Under the pieces are notes generated by a model, which saw only the letters and a program-made list of their open reading frames with translations, ran no database searches and was not told the DNA's origin. Shown one piece after another: positions 7,616-12,785 of a stretch of DNA of 12,785 nt (position 1 is the first letter of the stretch; each line of letters starts with the position of its first letter). The translations under genes and the position numbers were made by a program. Origin of the DNA: an uncultured Collinsella sp. (lineage in GTDB: Bacteria; Actinomycetota; Coriobacteriia; Coriobacteriales; Coriobacteriaceae); NCBI GenBank assembly GCA_900545075.1, contig UQXT01000059.1, positions 1 to 12,785 of the forward strand. Reading direction: 5' to 3'.

Positions 7616-7686
7616 GGGACGGGTTTTCAATCGGTTGCGAATCACTTGTGATTCCGCTAATCGTTTGAAGCCCGTCCCGCTTTTTT
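7616..7686 (+). terminator. Long hairpin terminator or attenuator before pepP
   Basis: The outer stem is GGGACGGG (7616-7623) with CCCGTCCC (7671-7678), extended by about four more pairs including G-U. Inside it a second stem, with small bulges, ends in GAATCA (7639-7644) / TGATTC (7649-7654) around a CTTG loop. Together they form one long imperfect inverted repeat of 63 bases. GC and a run of six T (7681-7686) follow, so it should stop transcription at the end of the aroB-like gene. pepP starts 24 bases later. Confidence 0.85.
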
Positions 7687-7710
7687 GAGGACAACAAGAA
7701 AGGAATCTGC

Positions 7711-8841
7711 ATGTCTGAGTTTGCTGCCGGTCCTGCCGGTCGTATCGAGCGTGTCCGTGTCCTGATGGCCGAGCGTGGCTACGACGCCATCGTGGTGCGC
7801 GACGAGGCCAACCTTCGTTGGCTTACGGGCGTTAAGGGCGTCTTCGACTACACCTTCGAGTTCCCGCACGCCGCGTTTATTACGGCCGATCAGTGCCTGT
7901 TTCACACCGACTCGCGCTATCTCAACAGCTTTGAGGAGAACACGCCCGCCGGCAGCCCCTGGGTCTACGACATGGATGAGGGCACCATTCCCGGCTGGGT
8001 CGCCGGCAAGATTGCGGCCAACAAGTGCCGCGTCTGCGCCGTCGAGGATGACATGCAGATTAACTTCTACCAGGGTATCCAGCGTGGTCTGGAGGACCGC
8101 TCCGTCGCCTGCATGCTGCCGCTGATGCACGACGACATCCGCAAGATGCGCGCCATCAAGGATGCCGAGGAGATCGAGCTCATGCGCCATGCACAGTCGA
8201 TCACCGACGCCGCCTTCCAGCACATGCTCGGCTTTATTAAGCCCGGTATGACCGAGAAGCAGGTCCGCAACGAGCTCGAGAACTTTATGTTCGCCAACGG
8301 TGCCGACAGCCTGGCCTTTGGCTCTATTGTCGCGAGCGGTCCCAACACCGCCAACCCCCATGCCGTCCCGAGCGACCGTGTGATCGAGAAGGGCGACTTT
8401 GTCCTGATGGACTACGGTGCGGGCTACTGCGACTACCGCTCCGACATGACTCGTACCGTCGTGATGGGCGAGCCCACCCAGGAGCAGCTCGACCTTTACG
8501 CGCTCGTGCGCCGCACCCACGAGGAGTGCGTTGCCGCTATCCATCCTGGCGTCGAGGGCAACGACATTTTCAAGCTTTCCAAGAAGATCATCGGCGATGC
8601 CGGCTATGGCGATTACTACAACCATGGTCTGGGCCACGGCGTGGGCATCGACATCCATGAGCTGCCCAACTTCAACCGCAGCAAGAATATCATCGAGGTT
8701 GGCTCGGTTATCACCATGGAGCCCGGCGTGTACCTGCCCGGCGTGGGCGGCGTACGCCTGGAGGACTACGGCGTCGTCACCGAGAACGGCTATGAGCCCT
8801 TCACCAAGACCCCGCACGACCTGCACATTATCGATTGCTAG
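7711..8841 (+). CDS. pepP: M24 family metallopeptidase, Xaa-Pro aminopeptidase type
   Basis: The 376-residue protein has a creatinase-like N-terminal domain (about 1-140) and a C-terminal pita-bread catalytic domain. All five ligands of the two-metal site are visible: D234 (LMDYGAGY), D245 (RSDMTRT, the usual 11 residues later), H309 (GLGHGVG), E337 (TMEPGVY) and E351 (VRLEDYG). Such enzymes remove an N-terminal residue next to proline, or split X-Pro dipeptides; the sequence does not decide between aminopeptidase P and prolidase. AAAGGA lies 6 bases before the ATG. The gene sits between two terminators and is probably its own transcription unit. It is followed by efp, a common neighbour in Gram-positive and actinobacterial genomes; both proteins deal with proline-rich sequences. 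Confidence 0.93.
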   Translation: MSEFAAGPAGRIERVRVLMAERGYDAIVVRDEANLRWLTGVKGVFDYTFEFPHAAFITADQCLFHTDSRYLNSFEENTPAGSPWVYDMDEGTIPGWVAGKIAANKCRVCAVEDDMQINFYQGIQRGLEDRSVACMLPLMHDDIRKMRAIKDAEEIELMRHAQSITDAAFQHMLGFIKPGMTEKQVRNELENFMFANGADSLAFGSIVASGPNTANPHAVPSDRVIEKGDFVLMDYGAGYCDYRSDMTRTVVMGEPTQEQLDLYALVRRTHEECVAAIHPGVEGNDIFKLSKKIIGDAGYGDYYNHGLGHGVGIDIHELPNFNRSKNIIEVGSVITMEPGVYLPGVGGVRLEDYGVVTENGYEPFTKTPHDLHIIDC

Positions 8842-8855
8842 TCTACTTCGGTAGA
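8842..8855 (+). other. UUCG tetraloop mini-hairpin after the pepP stop
   Basis: TCTAC - TTCG - GTAGA forms a 5-bp stem closed by the exceptionally stable C(UUCG)G tetraloop, directly after the pepP stop codon and 9 bases before the terminator stem. It could protect the 3' end of the mRNA or help termination; this role is inferred. Confidence 0.6.
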
Positions 8856-8864
8856 TAGTTTGGG

Positions 8865-8907
8865 GCGGGGCGTCCGGATCGATTCGGACGCCCCGCGTTC
8901 TCTTTTT
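8865..8907 (+). terminator. Rho-independent terminator after pepP
   Basis: A perfect 12-bp stem, GCGGGGCGTCCG (8865-8876) with CGGACGCCCCGC (8885-8896), has an 8-base loop and is followed by a T-rich tail ending in TTTTT (8903-8907). Confidence 0.95.
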
Positions 8908-8938
8908 ATGCGCTCGCCGCAGGCGCCGTCTGCAAGTG

Positions 8939-8944
8939 TATAAT
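8939..8944 (+). promoter_or_regulatory. Likely -10 box of the efp promoter
   Basis: A perfect TATAAT sits 57 bases before the efp ATG and just after the pepP terminator. The region 16-18 bases upstream has no good -35 match (GCCGCA), so an activator or a -35-poor promoter is possible. Transcription would start near 8951. Confidence 0.5.
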
Positions 8945-8963
8945 TTCTGTCGTATGTAATTTG

Positions 8964-8977
8964 GACGCTTGTGCGTC
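8964..8977 (+). other. Small hairpin in the efp 5' leader
   Basis: GACGC - TTGT - GCGTC forms a 5-bp stem in the predicted leader, 24 bases before the start codon and upstream of the ribosome binding site. No function is known; it may stabilise the 5' end. Confidence 0.4.
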
Positions 8978-9001
8978 TCGCCAATAACAAGAAAGGTTGC
9001 T

Positions 9002-9565
9002 ATGCCTACTATCTCTACCGCCGACTTCAAGAACGGCCTCGGTCTCCGCATTAAGGACAAGGTCTACACCATCGTCGAGTTCCAGCATGTCAAGCCGGGC
9101 AAGGGCGGCGCGTTTGTGCGCTACAAGACCCGCGACATCAAGAGCGGCCGCGTCGTCGAGAACACCTGCAACGCCGGCACCAAGTTCGAGAGCGTCATGC
9201 TCACCACCCGTGAGTTCCAGTACCTCTACAACGATGGCGCTGACTACATCTTCATGGACAACGAGTCTTACGAGCAGGTTCCCGTTCCCGAGGACATGGT
9301 GGGCGAGAACGCCAAGTGGCTGCGCGAGAACGACACCTGCCAGCTGCTCTTCGCCGACGACGAGCTCATGGGCGTGACTCCGCCGATGTTCATCGAGACC
9401 ACCATTGTCCAGACCGACCCGGGCTTTAAGGGCGACACCGTCCAGGGTTCCACCAAGCCGGCCACCATCGACACCGGCGCCGTCATCCAGGTTCCCATGT
9501 ACCTCAACGAAGGCGAGGTCATCAAGGTTGACACCCGCGACGGCAAGTTCGTCTCCCGCGTCTAG
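9002..9565 (+). CDS. efp: Elongation factor P
   Basis: EF-P enters the ribosomal E site and helps peptide-bond formation at consecutive prolines. The 187-residue length is standard for the three-domain protein. The tip of domain I reads HVKPGKGGAF with lysine exactly at position 34, the residue that is modified in E. coli or left bare in some actinobacteria. Downstream landmarks are YLYNDG, AKWLREN, VTPPMF, TDPGFKGDTVQG and the C-terminal IKVDTRDGKFVSRV. No gene for a K34-modifying enzyme is in this window. The ATG at 9002 has GAAAGG 5 bases upstream and gives the family N-terminus; a longer in-frame start at 8969 falls inside the leader hairpin. It is the first gene of the second gene run; the Asp23 gene follows 24 bases later. 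Confidence 0.97.
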   Translation: MPTISTADFKNGLGLRIKDKVYTIVEFQHVKPGKGGAFVRYKTRDIKSGRVVENTCNAGTKFESVMLTTREFQYLYNDGADYIFMDNESYEQVPVPEDMVGENAKWLRENDTCQLLFADDELMGVTPPMFIETTIVQTDPGFKGDTVQGSTKPATIDTGAVIQVPMYLNEGEVIKVDTRDGKFVSRV

Positions 9566-9589
9566 CAACCAACTCTTCTAGGAGGACTC

Positions 9590-9952
9590 ATGCCCCAGGA
9601 AATCAAGATTGACGGCATCGGCATTTCGCCCGATGTTCTGACCGCCATCGTCTCGCGCGCCGTGTCGGATGTCGAGGGCATCGCCTCCGTTGGCGTCAAG
9701 GACCTTGCCACCAACCTTGTCTCTATGATGCTTTCGTCCAAGGCCCCCGCTTCCGAGCCGGCGGTCGAGGCCGAGGTCATCGGCGACAAGCTCGCACTTA
9801 CCGTGCGCGTCGTGGTGTTCTTTGGCTATCCGTTCAAGAAACTCGCCGAGGCCGTTCGCGCCGCCGTGGTCGCCGCCATCGATGCCCAGGTGGGCGTCGA
9901 GGTCGAGCGCGTTGACGTTTGCATCGACGGCCTCGTTTTCCCCAAGGAGTAA
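9590..9952 (+). CDS. Asp23/Gls24 family protein (YqhY-like)
   Basis: A 120-residue single-domain protein of the Asp23/Gls24 family (PF03780, formerly DUF322). Features seen are the N-terminal ISPDVLTAIVSRAVSDVEGIASVG, a variable middle (SSKAPASEPAVEAEVI), a hydrophobic beta region (ALTVRVVVFFGYPF), and a terminal helix-strand VEVERVDVCIDGLVF. There is no signal peptide or membrane segment, so it is probably cytosolic. Members are linked to envelope stress in firmicutes. A homologue (YqhY) sits directly before nusB in Bacillus, as here, and has been connected with lipid metabolism there; the molecular role is not settled. AGGAGGA just before the ATG is a very strong ribosome binding site, suggesting high expression. 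Confidence 0.9.
   Translation: MPQEIKIDGIGISPDVLTAIVSRAVSDVEGIASVGVKDLATNLVSMMLSSKAPASEPAVEAEVIGDKLALTVRVVVFFGYPFKKLAEAVRAAVVAAIDAQVGVEVERVDVCIDGLVFPKE
9944..9949 (+). promoter_or_regulatory. Ribosome binding site for the nusB TTG start
   Basis: AAGGAG is formed by the last two sense codons of the Asp23 gene and lies 6 bases before TTG at 9956. It supports that rare start codon and suggests coupled translation. Confidence 0.75.
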
Positions 9953-9955
9953 CCT

Positions 9956-10540
9956 TTGAGCCTTAAGGTTTATCGCGGGCGCACGCTTGCCCGCAGTCAG
10001 GCGCTGCAGCTGCTGTTCCAGGCCGAGGCCACGGACAGCCCGCTCGAGCGCGTCCTCGAGGGCGATTTCCTGATCTCGAAGGGTCCCCTCGACCCCTATG
10101 CGCTGGAGCTTTGCCGCGGTGCCTACGAGCATATCGATCGTATCGACTGCGCTCTGCGCGCCGTCGCCAAGAACTGGGATCTTATGCGCATGCCCGGCGC
10201 CGACCGCAATCTGCTGCGTATCGCCGTCTACGAGATGCGCTTCCTCACTGACGAGGAGGTCTCGGACGCCATCGTGATCAACGAGGCCGTCGAGCTTGCC
10301 AAGGCCTATGGCACCGACCAGTCCGCGTCGTTTGTCAACGGCGTGCTGGGCAAGATTGCTCGTAGCGAGGAGCTGCCGGGCGAGGACTTGTATCAGGAGT
10401 TGCTGGCCGAGGACCGTGCCCGCGAGGAGGCCCAGGCTGCTGAGGCTGCCGCCAAGGTTGCCGCCGCTCAGGCTGCGGCCGGCGTTCTCGATGAGGACGC
10501 CGAGGTCGCCGAGGCCGAGACCGGTTACGTCGAGGAGTAG
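9956..10540 (+). CDS. nusB: Transcription antitermination factor NusB, with C-terminal extension
   Basis: NusB binds boxA RNA with NusE (S10) and keeps RNA polymerase elongating through rRNA operons. The helical core spans about residues 8-137: ARSQALQLLFQAE near the N-terminus, ADRNLLRIAVYEMRF in the middle, then IVINEAVELAKAYG and SASFVNGVLGKIA. The usual protein is about 140 residues; this one has 194, with an added tail of about 55 that is almost only Ala, Glu, Val and Asp, probably a charged helix or disordered. The start is TTG, 3 bases after the Asp23 stop, with AAGGAG in good position. xseB follows after 2 bases. Confidence 0.93.
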   Translation: MSLKVYRGRTLARSQALQLLFQAEATDSPLERVLEGDFLISKGPLDPYALELCRGAYEHIDRIDCALRAVAKNWDLMRMPGADRNLLRIAVYEMRFLTDEEVSDAIVINEAVELAKAYGTDQSASFVNGVLGKIARSEELPGEDLYQELLAEDRAREEAQAAEAAAKVAAAQAAAGVLDEDAEVAEAETGYVEE

Positions 10541-10542
10541 CC

Positions 10543-10809
10543 ATGCCAGAGGGTTCCGTCCGCAACTTCGACGAGATCTCGGACCGCTTGGACCAGATTA
10601 TCGCGACCGTTCGCTCCAAGGATACGTCCCTGGAGCGTTCGCTCGATCTGTTTGACGAGGCGATTGAGCTGGGATCTCGTGCGGTCGACATGGTCGACAA
10701 GTTTGAGCTGACGCCTCGCGAGGCGGATAAGCTCGAGCAGGAATACGATGAGGATGCGGCAAACGAATCCAAGGATAGCCAGGCCGCGTCTCCGGATACG
10801 AATGGTTGA
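10543..10809 (+). CDS. xseB: Exodeoxyribonuclease VII small subunit
   Basis: XseB is the small helical subunit that assembles with XseA to form exonuclease VII, a single-strand DNA exonuclease. The 88-residue protein shows the family pattern: NFDEISDRLDQIIATV, a short turn (RSKDTSLERSLDLFDEAIELG) and a second helix to about residue 60. The last 25 or so residues are acidic and polar and are probably disordered. GAGGAG from the end of nusB lies 5 bases before the ATG. The large-subunit gene xseA, often the immediate neighbour, is not upstream and not elsewhere in the window. The stop overlaps the tlyA start by one base (TGATG). Confidence 0.85.
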   Translation: MPEGSVRNFDEISDRLDQIIATVRSKDTSLERSLDLFDEAIELGSRAVDMVDKFELTPREADKLEQEYDEDAANESKDSQAASPDTNG

Positions 10810-11621
10810 TGGCATTCATGAAACGCGTGCGTCTTGATGACGAACTGATTTCACAGGGCATCTGCGCCGATCGCGCGGATGCCCTTCGCACTCTTATGGC
10901 CGGCTTGGTCTCGAGTGGCGGTGAGCGCTTGACTTCGCCGGGTCTTAAGGTGATGCCGGGGCTGCCGCTGCACGTGAGAGGGCGCATTCCCTATGTTGGC
11001 CGCGGCGGTCTTAAGCTCGAAGGCGCGCTTGATGCGTTTGGCATCAATCCGACGGGCCTTGCCTGTTTGGATGTGGGCTGCTCTACCGGGGGTTTTACCG
11101 ATTGCCTGCTCAAGCGCGGAGCTGCGACCGTTGTCTCTGTGGACGTGGGTCGCGCCCAGTTCGATTGGTCGTTGCGTCAGGACGATCGCGTGACGCTGCA
11201 TGAGCGCACAAACGTGACGCAGCTGCCTGAGCTTGGCTATGCCGGCGCCATCGACCTGGCTGTGTGTGATGTCTCGTTTACCAGCATCGCGAACATTATC
11301 GATGCGGTACTGGCGTGCCTGGCGCCTACGGGTGCATTCTGCACGCTCGTAAAGCCACAGTTTGAAGCTCCGGCGGCGCTGGTGGGCGAGGGCGGCATTG
11401 TGAGCGATCCCGCTGTACGCCGCGATACGATCGTGTCGGCGGTTGAGCTCTTTGCTGCCAAGGGGCTGTTCCCGGTCGATGTGTGCGTGTCGCCCATTCA
11501 TGGTGCCAAGGGTAACGTTGAGTTTTTCCTGTACGGCACGAGATTTGAATCTGGCGACCGCTCGCAAGACGTGCTGCAATCCCAGGTATCGGTTTTGAGC
11601 GAGAAAGCTGCAACGCTATGA
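10809..11621 (+). CDS. tlyA: TlyA family rRNA (cytidine-2'-O)-methyltransferase
   Basis: TlyA uses S-adenosylmethionine to 2'-O-methylate cytidines in 16S and 23S rRNA; in mycobacteria this makes the ribosome sensitive to capreomycin. The older name hemolysin is historical. The 270-residue protein has an N-terminal S4 RNA-binding domain (RLDDELISQGICADRADAL) and an FtsJ-like fold with the SAM loop DVGCSTGGFTD. Counting from the ATG at 10809, the catalytic tetrad is K69 (GGLKLE), D154 (CDVSF), K182 (VKPQFE) and E238 (NVEFF), the same numbers I recall for Mycobacterium TlyA, which supports this start. The ATG at 10818 is an alternative; neither has a clear ribosome binding site, so coupling to xseB through the TGATG overlap is likely. 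It overlaps nadK by ATGA. Confidence 0.93.
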   Translation: MAFMKRVRLDDELISQGICADRADALRTLMAGLVSSGGERLTSPGLKVMPGLPLHVRGRIPYVGRGGLKLEGALDAFGINPTGLACLDVGCSTGGFTDCLLKRGAATVVSVDVGRAQFDWSLRQDDRVTLHERTNVTQLPELGYAGAIDLAVCDVSFTSIANIIDAVLACLAPTGAFCTLVKPQFEAPAALVGEGGIVSDPAVRRDTIVSAVELFAAKGLFPVDVCVSPIHGAKGNVEFFLYGTRFESGDRSQDVLQSQVSVLSEKAATL

Positions 11622-12478
11622 AGGTCTTTCTGGTTCCCAATTACTATAAGCAAGAGGCGGTCGAGAGCGGCCTGATGCTCGAGCTTTGGCTTTCGCGTCA
11701 GGGCTATGAGGTCGTATGGGCTGCCGACCAGCGCTCCAAAATCCAGACTGCGCCCGATGTTGACGATGCCGACCTGGTCATTACGCTCGGCGGCGACGGT
11801 ACGCTTTTGCGTGCCGCCCGCATCCTTAACTACCGCGAGATTCCCATTTTGGGTCTTTCCTATGGTCATTTGGGTTTTTTGACGGCCGCGAGCCCCGAGG
11901 AGCGCGACATTTTGCAGGTCGTGAGCGATGCCCTGTCCGGTGAGCTCCATGTGAGCCGCCGCGCCACCATCGCCGCTGATATCGTTTCGGTTCGCGAAGA
12001 CGGCACGAAGGATGTCGTGCGCACGTTTGCCCTCAACGATATGGCGCTTACGCGCGGACCCCTGTCCGATATGGTCGAGTTCGACATCACGGTGTCCGGC
12101 CATCATATCGACCGCCTACGCGGTGACGGTGTCGTCGTTTCGACGGCGACTGGTTCTACGGGTTACGCGCTCAGTGCCGGTGGCCCCATCGTGAGCCCCG
12201 ACTATACGGGCATGGTCTGCGTACCCATTGCGCCGCACACCATTCAGGCCCGTGCCTTCTTGACTTCGCCTAGTGATGTCGTCGAAATCTTTATGTCCGA
12301 TGATCGCCCGAGTGTTCCGGCGATTGCTATCGATGGACAGTTTATTACCTGCGATGGCACCGTTGAGAGCGTGGCTGTGCGCCGCGGGCCCGGAGATGTG
12401 CTGCTGCTCGATTACGGCCCCGAGAGCTTCTATAACTCGGTGAGCCGCGTTTTCTACGGAGTCCGTCATGATCGATGA
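11618..12478 (+). CDS. nadK: NAD kinase
   Basis: NAD kinase phosphorylates NAD to NADP, the only de novo source of NADP(H). The 286-residue protein has the nucleotide-binding GGDGT at 58-62 with catalytic D60, then GLSYGHLGFLT, the N140-D141 form of the NE/D motif (ALNDMALTRG), the Gly-rich GDGVVVSTATGSTGYALSAGG that shapes the NAD site, and a C-terminal beta-sandwich half ending in SFYNSVSRVFYG. Its start overlaps the tlyA stop (ATGA), and its last 11 bases overlap recN. The tlyA-nadK-recN order is widespread in Gram-positive bacteria, often with argR between; argR is missing here. Confidence 0.96.
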   Translation: MKVFLVPNYYKQEAVESGLMLELWLSRQGYEVVWAADQRSKIQTAPDVDDADLVITLGGDGTLLRAARILNYREIPILGLSYGHLGFLTAASPEERDILQVVSDALSGELHVSRRATIAADIVSVREDGTKDVVRTFALNDMALTRGPLSDMVEFDITVSGHHIDRLRGDGVVVSTATGSTGYALSAGGPIVSPDYTGMVCVPIAPHTIQARAFLTSPSDVVEIFMSDDRPSVPAIAIDGQFITCDGTVESVAVRRGPGDVLLLDYGPESFYNSVSRVFYGVRHDR

Positions 12479-12785
12479 GCTGCAGGTTTCTAACATTGCA
12501 CTCATTCGCGAGGCGACGCTGGTGCCGAGTGCCGGTCTGACTGTCCTGACCGGCGAGACCGGCGCCGGCAAGACCGCGCTGTTCTCGGCCCTCAAGCTTA
12601 TTTTGGGTGAGCGCGCGGATTCGTCGACGGTGCGCGAGGGCGAGGCGCTGGCGAGCGTCGAGGCGCGCCTGTTTGACGGCCCGCACGACACGGAAGGCTT
12701 CACGGTCCAGCGCAGCCTTTCCGCCGAGGGCCGCAGCCGCGTCAAGATTGACGGCCGCATCGCCAGCGTGCGCGAACTTTCGGAG
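12468..12785 (+). CDS. recN: DNA repair protein RecN, N-terminal part (3' end outside window)
   Basis: RecN is an SMC-like ATPase that acts early at double-strand breaks. Only the first 106 codons are present and the frame is open to the window end. The N-terminus MIDELQVSNIALIREATL is typical, followed by the Walker A motif GETGAGKT (29-36, Thr instead of the commoner Ser last), LILGERADSSTVREG, and the RSLSAEGRSRVKIDG strand pair. The start lies inside nadK, 11 bases before its stop; CGGAG is 6 bases upstream. No promoter or SOS-like operator was seen in the short overlap, so it is probably transcribed with the genes from efp on. Confidence 0.95.
   Translation, partial: MIDELQVSNIALIREATLVPSAGLTVLTGETGAGKTALFSALKLILGERADSSTVREGEALASVEARLFDGPHDTEGFTVQRSLSAEGRSRVKIDGRIASVRELSE

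Noticed and set aside
7657..9060. 467-codon minus-strand frame opposite pepP and the start of efp
   Set aside because: It crosses two genes, a terminator and a promoter on the + strand and has no recognisable protein features; a codon-bias shadow.
12035..12040. Asn-Asp instead of Asn-Glu in NAD kinase as a possible active-site change
   Set aside because: Both forms (NE/D) are known in functional NAD kinases.

Overview
The window is a densely packed, GC-rich stretch of bacterial chromosome with every supported gene on the + strand. Gene content, sequence style and gene order point to an actinobacterium of the Coriobacteriia, most like Collinsella. This is my recognition of the pattern, not a search result. 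I see no mobile element, CRISPR array, tRNA or rRNA.

Region 1 (1-865): the 3' end of an AI-2E-family membrane transporter gene, closed by a strong intrinsic terminator. Region 2 (864-7686): a promoter that begins inside that terminator's T-tract drives a compact run, alaS - ruvX - mltG - yqeG-like phosphatase - aroK - aroB-like. Its genes overlap or lie at most 17 bases apart. The run ends in a long, nearly continuous imperfect hairpin with a U-tract. Region 3 (7711-8907): pepP, an M24 metallopeptidase, followed by a UUCG mini-hairpin and a 12-bp-stem terminator. Region 4 (8939-12785): a second run, efp - Asp23/Gls24 protein - nusB - xseB - tlyA - nadK - recN, which leaves the window 106 codons into recN. 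Most junctions here are stop/start overlaps or gaps of 2-3 bases.

Functionally these are mostly housekeeping genes. They cover translation (alaS, efp), rRNA maturation, modification and antitermination (ruvX, tlyA, nusB), cell-wall glycan processing (mltG), NADP supply (nadK) and DNA repair (xseB, recN). The exception is the aroK-aroB pair. AroK keeps all its catalytic motifs. The AroB-like protein has the family's length, an intact frame and recognisable 3-dehydroquinate synthase landmarks, but has lost all three zinc ligands and the GGKT motif, and carries a cluster of four cysteines. It is the best candidate for something undescribed. The second is the pepP leader, where the only visible promoter candidate lies upstream of a hairpin-plus-U-tract, so pepP expression may depend on readthrough.
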